Shown: positions 8,246-19,861 of the stretch, one piece after another
Layout: each line of letters starts with the position of its first letter
Numbering within the stretch: position 1 is the first letter of the stretch
From: Bacillota bacterium
GTDB taxonomy: Bacteria; Bacillota; Clostridia; Oscillospirales; Ruminococcaceae
Length of the DNA stretch: 62,235 nt
Assembly: GCA_023415575.1 (NCBI GenBank)
Contig: JAEZKF010000056.1
Span: 1 to 62,235, forward strand
Direction of reading: 5' to 3'
Notes under the pieces: model-generated
What the model was told of the DNA's origin: nothing
Database searches by the model: none
Seen by the model: only the letters and a program-made list of their open reading frames with translations
Program-made: the position numbers and the translations under genes

Positions 8246-8763
8246 GTCTGACGAGCTTGGTGGTTCCGGTATTCATTGCCGTGATATTCTGTGTGGGAAT
8301 CTATAAAGGAGTGGATGTATTCGGGGAATTCGTCAGCGGGGCAAAAGAGGGGGTGCAAACCACTATCAGCATTCTGCCCGCTTTAATCGCGATCATGACG
8401 GCAATCGGAATGTTCCGCGCCTCGGGTGCGCTTGATATCCTAACCAATGCCGCCGAACCGATTACGTCACTCTTGCAGATGCCAAAGGAGGTCGTTCCGC
8501 TTACCTTGCTGCGGCCTATCTCGGGCAGCGGTGCTTTGGTAATTGTGGAGGACATCCTAAAAAACTGCGGTCCCGACAGTATGGCGGGGCGGGTGGCAAG
8601 CGTGATGATGGGGTCGACTGAAACCACGTTTTACACCGTGGCGGTCTATTACAGTGCCGTTGGCATCAGCAAGACGCGGTTTACCATCCCCTGCGCCCTC
8701 ACCGGAGATATGGTGGGTTTTATCATGAGTGCGACACTGGTGAGAATCCTGATGCCGCAGTAG
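8242..8763 (+). CDS. spmB: Spore maturation protein B
   Basis: 173-residue membrane protein of the same Gate fold: four to five hydrophobic helices, the RPISGSGAL motif near residue 93 and MGSTETTFYT near 120, both diagnostic of SpmB. Partner of SpmA in spore maturation. The start overlaps the spmA stop (ATGA), so the two are translationally coupled. Presence of the intact pair supports an endospore-forming host. Confidence 0.93.
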   Translation: MSLTSLVVPVFIAVIFCVGIYKGVDVFGEFVSGAKEGVQTTISILPALIAIMTAIGMFRASGALDILTNAAEPITSLLQMPKEVVPLTLLRPISGSGALVIVEDILKNCGPDSMAGRVASVMMGSTETTFYTVAVYYSAVGISKTRFTIPCALTGDMVGFIMSATLVRILMPQ

Positions 8764-8822
8764 CAAACTTGGTTAACGCATCATTGAAGAATGGATGCAG
8801 TAAATCGGGCAGCCCGCTTACA

Positions 8823-9536
8823 CTAACCTTGAAAAGGGGTGTAGGCGGGATTTATGCTATCCTCGCAAATCTTGCCGTCGGATATCCGCACAATGCGCTG
8901 GGCGGTGGCGGCAATCTGGTTATCATGCGTAATGAGGATGATGGTGTGCCCTTCTGCGTGAAGCTCGTGCAGGATGCGTAAAACATCCTGGCCCGACTTA
9001 GAGTCCAGGTTTCCGGTGGGCTCATCCGCAAGAATGATAGGCGGGCGGGCGGCGATTGCCCGCGCAATGGCCACGCGCTGCTGCTGACCGCCCGACATCT
9101 GCGTCGGCTTGTGATGCAGACGGTTAAGCAAACCGACCCGGCCAAGCGATTCCTTGGAGATTCTGTGCCGCTCCTCTCGGCTGAGGCCGCGGTAGATAAG
9201 GGGCAGCTCCACGTTCTCCATTGCGTCAAGGCTTTGAATCAGGTTAAAGCCCTGAAAGATAAAGCCAATCTGCTCGTTGCGGATGTCCGAGAGCTCATTG
9301 TCGGTCAGCTTGGATACGTCCCTGTCCGCAAGGTAGTACTCGCCCGAGGTGGGTACATCAAGGCAGCCGAGCATATTCATCAGCGTACTCTTACCCGAAC
9401 CGGACTGGCCGATGATGGCGACAAACTCGCCGGTCTTAATGGTCAGGTTGACGCCATCGAGCGCACGTACCTCGTTTTCACCGGGGTTGTAAATTTTATA
9501 TACATCCTTAATCTCTATCAGAGTCTGTGCGGACAT
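8823..9536 (-). CDS. ABC transporter ATP-binding protein, LolD/MacB/YknY type
   Basis: 237 residues: Walker A GQSGSGKST (43-51), Q-loop FQGFN (94-98), signature MSGGQQQR (147-154), Walker B IILADEPTG (167-175) and the switch His in ITHD. This is the subfamily that drives MacB/FtsX-like permeases (peptide, lipoprotein or antibiotic export, or mechanotransmission). No permease or adaptor gene adjoins it: spmB converges on one side and natA diverges on the other. It could therefore serve a distant permease, for example the MacB-like protein at 31.4 kb, which lacks its own ATPase. AAAGGAG supports the ATG. Confidence 0.9.
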   Translation of the reverse strand: MSAQTLIEIKDVYKIYNPGENEVRALDGVNLTIKTGEFVAIIGQSGSGKSTLMNMLGCLDVPTSGEYYLADRDVSKLTDNELSDIRNEQIGFIFQGFNLIQSLDAMENVELPLIYRGLSREERHRISKESLGRVGLLNRLHHKPTQMSGGQQQRVAIARAIAARPPIILADEPTGNLDSKSGQDVLRILHELHAEGHTIILITHDNQIAATAQRIVRISDGKICEDSINPAYTPFQG

Positions 9537-9795
9537 GGTTCCAACTCCTTTTGCCGGTGGTAGAGCTATTATTTACAAGTTTTTCATAACTATTTGATAC
9601 AATATGATATACTTAAGCTGATTTTACTGGCGTATGAGCCTTTGTGCCGAATAAGCGGAACGTTATAAATGTTAGCCACAACCTATAGTATAACCTGTAT
9701 GACAGGCAGTCAAGCATATAAATGTTAATTTTCCCAAAGGTTAAGCGAAAGACATCCACTTTATACCCGTACTCGGATAGAGAGGAAGGAATGAC

Positions 9796-10524
9796 ATGCA
9801 AAGCACTCTTGTTGTAGACAACCTGTGTAAAAACTACGGAAAGAAAGAGGCGGTCAAAAACGTCAGTTTTACGGTAGAGAAGGGGGAGATATTCGCCCTG
9901 ATCGGCCCAAACGGCGCCGGCAAGACCTCCACCATCCGCGTGGTGGCAACCCTATTGACCCCAACCTCGGGGGATGCTCTGGTAGACGGGATAAGCGTCG
10001 TGAAGAACCCCGCCGCTGTGCGAAGCATCATCACCTATCTGCCGGATGAGGCCGGTGCCTACAAAAATATGACCGGTGCCCGTTACCTAGACTTTATGGC
10101 ATCTCTCTTTGCAACCACAAGGGCCCAAAAGGAGGAGATGGTGCGCAGGGCAAGTGAAATCTGCGATTTGGGCGACCGCCTTTCGGATAAGATTTCAACC
10201 TACAGCCGCGGCATGATTCGCAAGCTCCTGCTCTCGCGCGCGGTGATGAGCAGGCCGAAGCTGGCTGTGCTGGACGAGCCGACCAGCGGGCTTGACATCA
10301 TCAATGCGCTTGAAATCCGCCGCATGATAAAAGACCTCGCATCGGAAGGAATGTCTTTTTTGGTATCCTCGCACAACATGCTTGAGATTGAGTTTATATC
10401 AAGCCGCGTGGGCATCATCAACAACGGCGTCCTACTCGAGTGCGGAAGGCCCGATGACCTAAAGCAGAAATACGGCGCGCAAAACCTCGAGGAGGTCTTT
10501 GAAAGGGCGGTGAAACAGGCATGA
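9796..10524 (+). CDS. natA: ABC exporter ATPase, NatA-like
   Basis: 242 residues: Walker A GPNGAGKTS (37-45), Walker B with LAVLDEPTSGLD, switch His in SSHNM. The signature reads YSRGM instead of LSGGQ, as in the Na+-exporter/ABC-2 group. It pairs with the overlapping permease gene (4 nt, ATGA). NatAB of Bacillus subtilis extrudes Na+; clostridial relatives may carry other substrates, so the symbol is by similarity. GAGGAAGGA precedes the ATG. Confidence 0.85.
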   Translation: MQSTLVVDNLCKNYGKKEAVKNVSFTVEKGEIFALIGPNGAGKTSTIRVVATLLTPTSGDALVDGISVVKNPAAVRSIITYLPDEAGAYKNMTGARYLDFMASLFATTRAQKEEMVRRASEICDLGDRLSDKISTYSRGMIRKLLLSRAVMSRPKLAVLDEPTSGLDIINALEIRRMIKDLASEGMSFLVSSHNMLEIEFISSRVGIINNGVLLECGRPDDLKQKYGAQNLEEVFERAVKQA

Positions 10525-11852
10525 GCCGGTTTTGGATATTACTCAAAAAAGAACTGCGCGATATGATAACCCTTCAGGCTTTGCTGCCCATGATTATCGT
10601 GCTTGTAGTATTCTCCCTGCTCGGGCAGTTTATCGGCAGTGCGACACAAGAGGCTGCAAAGAGCAGCAACACTGTTGCCATAGCCGACCTTGACGACACA
10701 CAGGCATCGCGCGATATCCTCGCCCGCCTGTCCAGTGACGGATACGAAATCAAGCTGATAGCTGCGTCTGAGAGCGACCCCCTGAAGGCCGCCCAGCAAA
10801 ACGGCCAATCCAGCGTTTTGGTTATCGAAAAAGGCTTTGAGGAGGCTCTTAGTCAGGGTAAGGCACCCATGCTTTCTGTGCACACTAGGCTAAACTCCTT
10901 TGCTGTGCTTGCTACCATGACGGGCACACAGATTCAAAGCGTCGCCGAAGAAATCGGTGAGATGATTAAAACCGATCTGCTCACTAAATCGGGCGTGACC
11001 GACACCAAACTGATTGAATCTCCTGTAACAGTTCAGGAGTACACCCATGTCAAGGAAAGCAGTGCGCAGGTTTCGTCCAGCGTCGTACAGTCGATAGCAA
11101 TGTCCCAGACCATCTTTGTACCGATGATCATCTTTATGATTGTCATTATGGCATCCCAGATGACTGCAACCGCCATTGCCAACGAAAAGGGAGATAAGAC
11201 CCTCGAAACCCTGCTGTCCACTCCGGTTCCCCGCCTTGCAGTCCTCTTTTCCAAGATGGCGGCTGCCGGCATCGGCTCGCTGTTTATGTCGATTGTCTTC
11301 CTCTTGGGCTTTTCCAGCTACATGACATCACTCACCGGTGGAATGTCCGGCCTGTCCGCACAGGCAGGCGATACCATGCAAAACATCGGCACGGGGATTA
11401 CCGATGTATCCACCGCGATGAACACCCTGGGGCTTACCCTTTCGCCGATGCAGTTTATTATCATCGGCATTGAGCTGTTTACCACCATCCTGATTGCCCT
11501 TGCCATTTCCACTATGCTGGGCGCCCTTGCCGAGGACATCAAGGGGGTACAGACCGCAATCACCCCCATCATGTTCTGCGTGATGATACCCTATCTCATT
11601 TCGCTGTTTACCGATATCTCCTCGCTGCCCGTGATGGTGCGCATCCCGCTTTATCTCATCCCCTTTACCCACACATTTGTCGCAACGGCAGCACTCGTGT
11701 TTGGGGATTATCCCCTTGTGATGTTCGGCATTGTGTACCAGCTTGTATTTCTGGCGCTGTCTCTTTACCTTGCGGTTCGCCTCTTTTCCTCGGATAAGCT
11801 TTTTACCACAAAGCTCAAGCGCCGCAAGACCAAAAAGGGTGCGGCAGCGTAA
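10521..11852 (+). CDS. natB: ABC-2 type permease, NatB-like
   Basis: 443-residue membrane protein. One N-terminal transmembrane helix (about 18-40) is followed by a large external domain (about 45-190) and five C-terminal helices, the ABC2_membrane_3/NatB layout. The segment ATAIANEKGDKTLETLLSTP is the conserved coupling region of this family. The tail is strongly basic. Overlaps natA by 4 nt and must form a two-gene exporter with it. No clear terminator follows within about 100 nt. Confidence 0.85.
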   Translation: MSRFWILLKKELRDMITLQALLPMIIVLVVFSLLGQFIGSATQEAAKSSNTVAIADLDDTQASRDILARLSSDGYEIKLIAASESDPLKAAQQNGQSSVLVIEKGFEEALSQGKAPMLSVHTRLNSFAVLATMTGTQIQSVAEEIGEMIKTDLLTKSGVTDTKLIESPVTVQEYTHVKESSAQVSSSVVQSIAMSQTIFVPMIIFMIVIMASQMTATAIANEKGDKTLETLLSTPVPRLAVLFSKMAAAGIGSLFMSIVFLLGFSSYMTSLTGGMSGLSAQAGDTMQNIGTGITDVSTAMNTLGLTLSPMQFIIIGIELFTTILIALAISTMLGALAEDIKGVQTAITPIMFCVMIPYLISLFTDISSLPVMVRIPLYLIPFTHTFVATAALVFGDYPLVMFGIVYQLVFLALSLYLAVRLFSSDKLFTTKLKRRKTKKGAAA

Positions 11853-11978
11853 TACTGCCTGTTTTTATCCGTATGTTCTTGGCAATGCTGCGCAAGCGGT
11901 TTAGACACAGTTTGACAAGGAACCTATGAGAACGGTAGAATAAAGTAGAATCCTAGCAAAAGACAGGAAGGCAATGTT

Positions 11979-13004
11979 ATGGATAGATTAAAACGTTTGT
12001 TAGCCATGGCCCTTGCGGCAGTTACCCTCTTAAGCCTAGCCTCTTGCGGGCTGGGCGAGCAGCAGAGCAGTTCCTCGCAGCCATCCGAGGAGCCGGTAGA
12101 CATCAACTACCCGCTTGACTTTGAGGGGGTATATATTGAAGAGATGCCCGTGCGGGTTGTTTCCCTTTCACCGGCCCTTACCGAGATTGTGTGTGAGCTG
12201 GGCTACGAGGACCGCCTGGTGGGCAGGACTGACTACTGCGATTACCCATCCTCGGTGTCGTCCTTGAAGAGTGTGGGCACCGTTTTGATGCCGGATATCG
12301 ACGCGATTGCACAGCTTAACCCAGACCTCATCATCATGCAGGCACCGCCTACCGATGAAGCCCTGACCAAGATGCAGCAGACGGGAGCAGCCCTCGTCAC
12401 TTTGGCCCGCGCCTATGACTTAGAATCAACCGCAGACCTGTATGCCAAGGTGTTTACCCTTATGGAGGGCGCTGAGGTCGGCGTGGAAAAGGGTGCTTTG
12501 TACAAGGCACAGTTTTTACGGCGTATCAACAACCTGACAGACGCCATCAAGCGCACGGTAGAGGGCATGACCGATGCCCCCAGCTACACCGGCGCATATA
12601 TCGTAGACACCACCTCAATTGTCGCTACCCCCGACACCTACGAGGGCAAGCTGCTTGCCGTTCTGGGACTCGAAAACGTTGCATCGGAGGGGGCAAACTG
12701 GCAGTTTTCACACGAAAAGCTCACCGCCGCAAAACCTTATGTTCTATTGTGTGGAAGTGATATTGATGTCACTACCCTTGCAAAGAACAAGCGCCTAGGC
12801 GAAATGAGCGCGGTGAAAAAGGAGCGGGCATACGCAGTAAACAGCGTCATCTTTGAGCGCCAAAGCCCGCACCTTGCCGAGGAGCTCGAACGTCTGGCAA
12901 AGGAGATCTACCCCGACCTTGTGCTCGATACCCAATCGGCATCCTCGACCGAACTTGCCCCGGAGGCTCTGGGTGAAAGCGAAGGCGAATCCTCGCAGTC
13001 CTAA
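11979..13004 (+). CDS. BtuF-like ABC substrate-binding lipoprotein
   Basis: 341 residues. Lipoprotein signal peptide with lipobox LASC (Cys23), then a Ser/Gln-rich linker, then a class III binding-protein fold: RVVSLSPALTEIVCELG, VGRTDYCDYP and LNPDLIIMQ are typical of cobalamin, heme or siderophore binding proteins. The C-terminus is a Ser/Glu-rich tail. No BtuC permease or BtuD ATPase is nearby, so it must work with a transporter encoded elsewhere or act as a scavenging or sensing lipoprotein. Cobamide is the likeliest ligand but this is not proven. Confidence 0.82.
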   Translation: MDRLKRLLAMALAAVTLLSLASCGLGEQQSSSSQPSEEPVDINYPLDFEGVYIEEMPVRVVSLSPALTEIVCELGYEDRLVGRTDYCDYPSSVSSLKSVGTVLMPDIDAIAQLNPDLIIMQAPPTDEALTKMQQTGAALVTLARAYDLESTADLYAKVFTLMEGAEVGVEKGALYKAQFLRRINNLTDAIKRTVEGMTDAPSYTGAYIVDTTSIVATPDTYEGKLLAVLGLENVASEGANWQFSHEKLTAAKPYVLLCGSDIDVTTLAKNKRLGEMSAVKKERAYAVNSVIFERQSPHLAEELERLAKEIYPDLVLDTQSASSTELAPEALGESEGESSQS

Positions 13005-13023
13005 CCTACATATCAAATACAAA

Positions 13024-13057
13024 GGGCGGAAGGGTTTTATCCCTTCCGCCCATTTTT
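13024..13057. terminator. Bidirectional terminator between btuF-like gene and secA
   Basis: Perfect 11-bp stem GGGCGGAAGGG / CCCTTCCGCCC with a 6-nt loop. The plus strand continues with ATTTTT. The minus strand continues with TTTG, so it probably also ends secA transcription. Confidence 0.9.
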
Positions 13058-13075
13058 ATGCCGGTTGCAATGAGA

Positions 13076-15820
<2,745 letters not shown>

Positions 15821-15916
15821 ATTGAAAAGCTCCGTTCCGCCGCAGGATGCGGCATTAGTACGCAACACAAATAGTCTTACGGCTATTGAGAATACAAATC
15901 ATGTCAATCAAAGTTA

Positions 15917-15945
15917 ATTGTACTATCGCCCCTATCCTTTGTCAA
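15917..15945 (-). promoter_or_regulatory. secA promoter
   Basis: Minus strand TTGACA (15940-15945), 17-bp spacer, TACAAT (15917-15922), about 95 nt before the secA start codon. The rest of 15821-16159 shows no gene. Confidence 0.7.
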
Positions 15946-16159
15946 ACGAATAATGCGCTTAAATGTAAACGACATTTTAAGGTTTTGTAACTTTTACGTG
16001 CAGGGCAATACCCATTGTCTTTGCATAGCAAAGCAGGCCAAAAACAACAATATATTGTGTGCTTTTGACCAAAAAGCTTGAAAAATAATCCAAGTAGTGT
16101 TACCATAATTACAAAACTATGGAATTTAAGCAAGGGTTCATAAGGTTTACATAAAAATT

Positions 16160-17269
16160 TTGGAAAGAGCGGTGTACTGCTTGATACAGCAAGGCAAAAA
16201 ATCGACGACATCGCAAGAAGCGCGCCGAGGGTTGTCCATTGAAAAGTTGTATGGACTCATTACCCTGCTGTGTGCATTGGTTCACACCATCTACCTTGCG
16301 ATCTTTATCACCTCAAAGCTAAATATCCTTTGCGCATTTGAGTGTGTCAATATCATTGCATATATGCTGCTTGGGTTTGCAGTCCAAAACAGGATGTTCC
16401 CCCTCATGCTCAGCGTGCTCCACATGGGGGTATTTTCCACCTTCGCCGTCGGCACTATTATGTTCGGCTGGGCATATGGGTTTGAGTTTGTGCTATTGTG
16501 CATCCTTATCCTAGAGGAGCATTTCATGTACCGCAACCGTAATACGCCCCATTTGCTGCGGGCCGCCGGCGTTATCCTGCTCCTCGTTGTGGGCATTGTA
16601 TCGGGATATTATACTCCGCCCTATGCCGAGGCGTTAGTACTATGGCAGCGCAATGTTCTGTTTGTCACCAACATTGTGGTGTTTGCCGTGGGCATCCTTG
16701 CATGCGCCATTATCGGGGGGCAGAGCAACAGCGTTGCAGTCATGATATTAGAGGAGAAGGCAAACTACCTGCAGCGACTTGCCGAGACCGACCCGCTCAC
16801 AAATCTTCTTAACCGCCGCAGTATGCTCACCCGTCTGGAGACAGCAATCGAGCACAGCCGCCAGAGCGGAGAACCGTTGTGTGTTGTGATGTGCGACATC
16901 GACGATTTCAAGACCATCAACGATACCTACGGCCATTCCAGCGGCGATTTTGTGCTGCGGATGCTTGCTGAGACCATCACCGAATACCTCGGCGACAACG
17001 ACGCGGTATGCCGGTGGGGTGGCGAGGAGATACTGATTCTGCTTGAAAACACAAGCCTTGCCCAGGCAAAGGAGATTGTAAACGGCCTGCGGCGCGCGGT
17101 GGAAACCGCCCCCTTTGTGTACTGCGGCCGAATCCTTTCCATCACCATGACCATGGGCATCACCCAATGCTGGGAGGGTGCCACGGTGCCTGAACTGATT
17201 GCTCAGGCAGATATGCTGATGTATGCGGGCAAGCGCAGGGGTAAAAACTGTGTGGTTCCCAGCCGATAA
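16160..17269 (+). CDS. Membrane-bound diguanylate cyclase (GGDEF)
   Basis: 369 residues. Six hydrophobic segments (about 30-190) form a membrane sensor module. A short coiled linker then leads to a GGDEF domain starting at ETDPLTNLLNRRSM. The active-site loop is GGEE(I), an accepted catalytic variant, and the substrate-binding DIDDFK and NDTYGH motifs are intact. The usual inhibitory RxxD, five residues before the GGEE, reads GDND, so allosteric product inhibition is probably lost. The start is uncertain: TTG at 16160 has only a weak, distant site, and starts downstream near 16230 are possible. Confidence 0.85.
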   Translation: MERAVYCLIQQGKKSTTSQEARRGLSIEKLYGLITLLCALVHTIYLAIFITSKLNILCAFECVNIIAYMLLGFAVQNRMFPLMLSVLHMGVFSTFAVGTIMFGWAYGFEFVLLCILILEEHFMYRNRNTPHLLRAAGVILLLVVGIVSGYYTPPYAEALVLWQRNVLFVTNIVVFAVGILACAIIGGQSNSVAVMILEEKANYLQRLAETDPLTNLLNRRSMLTRLETAIEHSRQSGEPLCVVMCDIDDFKTINDTYGHSSGDFVLRMLAETITEYLGDNDAVCRWGGEEILILLENTSLAQAKEIVNGLRRAVETAPFVYCGRILSITMTMGITQCWEGATVPELIAQADMLMYAGKRRGKNCVVPSR

Positions 17270-17303
17270 TATAGGTGCAACTTGCATATTGGAGGAAGGA
17301 CGT

Positions 17304-17744
17304 ATGGATAAAGAGATTATAGAGTTTTTAATCCGCGCAAAGCGTGCAACCTATGCAGGTAAAGGGCCGGAAAGCCCCTCCTCGCGCCCTGCTTCACACG
17401 ACCTTGTGTACACCGAAGGAAACCTCACCTACATTGATACCTACCTTGGAGGTGAACGGTTTGCAGGGGAGGAGGCCCTGTGGCAGGACGGCGTGCCCAT
17501 CTGGGCGATGAACTACTCGGGCCGGGTGATCGGAGAGGGATTTTCGGGCGACTTCTTAAAGGAATCCCTCCTGCTTGTACCGCCTGAGATGCCGTTTCGC
17601 GGCCCGCTTTCCCACCGCAACGGCCCGTTTGCATATCGCTGCGAGGCGGAAGGGGACTTTGACTGGTTTTTCGGTCGAGAGGACATCCTAAAGGATGACG
17701 TGATTATCTATGAATGTCTGTTTCACGGAGGACGCATCCGTTGA
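17304..17744 (+). CDS. DUF5680 domain protein
   Basis: 146-residue soluble protein. The stretch from about residue 10 to the end (KRATYAGKG, then YIDTYLGGERFAGEEALW, then IWAMNYSG) matches DUF5680, a domain often found after helix-turn-helix modules but here standing alone. Function unknown. The start is ATG at 17304 with a perfect GGAGGAAGGA site. Its stop overlaps the TTG start of the next gene, so the two are coupled. Confidence 0.75.
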   Translation: MDKEIIEFLIRAKRATYAGKGPESPSSRPASHDLVYTEGNLTYIDTYLGGERFAGEEALWQDGVPIWAMNYSGRVIGEGFSGDFLKESLLLVPPEMPFRGPLSHRNGPFAYRCEAEGDFDWFFGREDILKDDVIIYECLFHGGRIR

Positions 17745-18241
17745 GTGATACTGCCCATGTAACGCATGCCTTTTTACCCGTTTTTGATGCGCATTCCCGC
17801 GTACTCTTGCTTGGCACTATGCCGTCGCCGGGCTCGCGCGAGCGCGGGTTTTACTATTCCCACCCCCAAAACCGCTTTTGGAGGGTGCTTAGTGCCCTGC
17901 TCAACGAAGAAATACCCCAAACCATCGAGCAGAAAAAGGCCTTATTGCTAAATCATCATATCGCCCTGTGGGATGTGCTTGCGTCCTGCGATATCGCTGG
18001 CGCAAGCGACGCGAGCATCAGAAACCCTGTACCAAACAATTTGCGTCTGATCTTAGACAACGCGCCGATTCAGGCTATCTTTGCAACCGGCCGCAAGGCA
18101 CAAGAGCTTTACACCCGTTTGTGCCAGCCCGTGACGAGGCGGCCGATTACTTGTCTGCCCTCCACCAGTCCCGCGAACCAGCGGTACTCGGAGGAGGCCC
18201 TAAAGCATGAGTACTCGGTGATTTTGCCCTATCTAGCCTGA
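17741..18241 (+). CDS. DNA-deoxyinosine (hypoxanthine) glycosylase, UDG superfamily
   Basis: 166-residue base-excision repair enzyme. It has LLLGTMPSPGSRERGFYYSHPQNRFW near the N-terminus, the family 6 (HDG) motif I region with its catalytic Asn in HPQNRFW, and the C-terminal LPSTSPAN motif II. Family 6 enzymes remove hypoxanthine arising from adenine deamination rather than uracil. Start TTG at 17741, with GGAGG 8 nt upstream inside the preceding gene; the start overlaps that gene's stop as TTGA. An in-frame start at 17714 would add 9 unaligned residues. Confidence 0.85.
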   Translation: MSDTAHVTHAFLPVFDAHSRVLLLGTMPSPGSRERGFYYSHPQNRFWRVLSALLNEEIPQTIEQKKALLLNHHIALWDVLASCDIAGASDASIRNPVPNNLRLILDNAPIQAIFATGRKAQELYTRLCQPVTRRPITCLPSTSPANQRYSEEALKHEYSVILPYLA

Positions 18242-18309
18242 ATCATTTTGCCGCAAGTTTAATATAGATTGCAAAAAGAACTATTTGCGAACGAGGAGGG
18301 AGATGTCTT

Positions 18310-19617
18310 ATGCCAAAGCCGTTTGCAATTCCCCGCGGAATGCTGCTCGGCTGTGCCACCGCCGCCACCCAGATTGAAGGGGGCGACACCACCCATAACT
18401 GGTATGATTGGTGCACAAAGGGCCATATCAAGGACGGAACGACCTGCCTGCGTGCTGACGATCATTACCGTCTTTGCAAAGAGGACATAGCCCTGATGAA
18501 GGAGATGGGGCTTGAGGTCTACCGCATGGGTATAGAGTTTTCCAGAATCATGCCAGACCGCCACGGCTTTGACTATGAGGCGATGGAGCATTATAAGGAG
18601 GAGCTGCGTCTCTTGCGGGATAACGGCATCCGCGTGCTGGTTACCCTCCACCACTTCTCAAACCCCATGTGGTTTGAACGGATGGGCGGGTTTGAACACC
18701 CGGACTGCATCGATATCTTTGTGCGGTATGTAAGGTTTGTGGTCGAGCAGCTCGGCGACCTGTGCTGCGAGTATGTCACCATCAACGAGCCCAACGTCTA
18801 TGCCGTCAACGGCTACTTTTTCGGCATATGGCCTCCGGGTGTTAAGAGTCTTTCAAGGACGATTAAGGTCATGAAGAACATGGCCAGAGCCCATATCGAG
18901 GCCTACAAGACCATCCATACCGTGCGCCGTGCGCTCGGCTTTGAGGGCGAGACGAAGGTTGGGTTTGCAAACAACTTTTCCGTGTTTGTGCCCATGCGCA
19001 GGAATAGCCTGATTGACCGCCTTGCTACCCGAATATATGACCATGCCTTCCAAGGGGCGATTACCGAGGCGATGGTCACGGGCAGATTTTCACCCCCGCT
19101 GGGGCTGTCTGACAGCAAAAAGGGAAGCTACTGTGACTTTTTCGGCATAAACTACTACACCCGCAACGCGATGCAGGGTTTTAAGCACATCACCCTGCCC
19201 GATGTTCCGGTTAATGACCTCGGCTGGGAGCTCTACCCCGAGGGAATCGGGATTGTGTGCAAACGGTTTTATGAGCGTTATAAAAAGCCCATCTGGATTA
19301 CCGAAAACGGCACCTGCGACGCCAAAGACCGCTTTCGCACCCGTTATATCTATGACCACCTAAAGGTGCTCAGCGAGCTTGATGTACCCGTAGAGCGCTA
19401 CTACCACTGGACGCTGATGGATAACTTTGAATGGGCCGAGGGCGAAAGTGCGCGGTTCGGCTTAGTTTATGTTGACTACGAAACCCAAAAGCGCACCATC
19501 CGCCAGAGCGGACGGTTCTACTCAGCAATTATCCGCAACAAGGCAGTCACCGAGAAGATGTGCGGGGAGTTTTTGCCCGAGGCGGTTTCGGTAACAGGGC
19601 AAGGCACAACGGTATAG
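18310..19617 (+). CDS. GH1 family beta-glucosidase / 6-phospho-beta-glucosidase
   Basis: 435-residue TIM-barrel glycosidase without signal peptide, hence intracellular. The acid/base is Glu160 in TINEPN and the nucleophile Glu332 in WITENG; ATQIEGG near the N-terminus and the C-terminal YYHWTLMDNFEW motif are also canonical. Whether it takes phosphorylated disaccharides cannot be read safely; no PTS gene is nearby, which favours a plain beta-glucosidase, possibly for imported cello- or laribiose-type oligosaccharides. A strong GAGGAGGGAGA site precedes the ATG. Confidence 0.9.
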   Translation: MPKPFAIPRGMLLGCATAATQIEGGDTTHNWYDWCTKGHIKDGTTCLRADDHYRLCKEDIALMKEMGLEVYRMGIEFSRIMPDRHGFDYEAMEHYKEELRLLRDNGIRVLVTLHHFSNPMWFERMGGFEHPDCIDIFVRYVRFVVEQLGDLCCEYVTINEPNVYAVNGYFFGIWPPGVKSLSRTIKVMKNMARAHIEAYKTIHTVRRALGFEGETKVGFANNFSVFVPMRRNSLIDRLATRIYDHAFQGAITEAMVTGRFSPPLGLSDSKKGSYCDFFGINYYTRNAMQGFKHITLPDVPVNDLGWELYPEGIGIVCKRFYERYKKPIWITENGTCDAKDRFRTRYIYDHLKVLSELDVPVERYYHWTLMDNFEWAEGESARFGLVYVDYETQKRTIRQSGRFYSAIIRNKAVTEKMCGEFLPEAVSVTGQGTTV

Positions 19618-19699
19618 ACCGGCCTTGCTTTTAAGGGGTAGCGATACCCCGCCGGTAGCGAAAACGCTAAGCATTTCACCATTCATATTACATACTCAA

Positions 19700-19736
19700 A
19701 AGGACATCTTTACATAGTAAGGATGTCCCTTTTTAT
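19700..19736 (+). terminator. Terminator downstream of GH1 gene
   Basis: Stem GGACATC with additional pairs, short loop, GATGTCC, then CTTTTTATT. Confidence 0.85.
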
Positions 19737-19783
19737 TAGGCAAATTTGAATAAGGTTAATAGCAAATAGAAAAGCTAAAAGGG

Positions 19784-19812
19784 TTGACAAATGAATCTTG
19801 TTCGACTATAAT
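19784..19812 (+). promoter_or_regulatory. Consensus sigma-A promoter of dps
   Basis: TTGACA (19784-19789), 17-bp spacer, TATAAT (19807-19812): perfect hexamers, implying strong basal expression that needs repression. Confidence 0.9.
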
Positions 19813-19820
19813 AATGATAA

Positions 19821-19835
19821 CGATAATAATTATCA
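19821..19835 (+). promoter_or_regulatory. Fur/PerR-type 7-1-7 box upstream of dps
   Basis: CGATAAT-A-ATTATCA differs by one base from the Bacillus Fur 7-1-7 consensus TGATAATNATTATCA. An extra TGATAAC half-site at 19815-19821 extends it. It covers the expected transcription start of dps. The match to Fur is better than to PerR (TTATAATNATTATAA), although dps is usually a PerR target. Confidence 0.75.
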
Positions 19836-19861
19836 TTAACAACGAAACAGGAGGACTTAAA

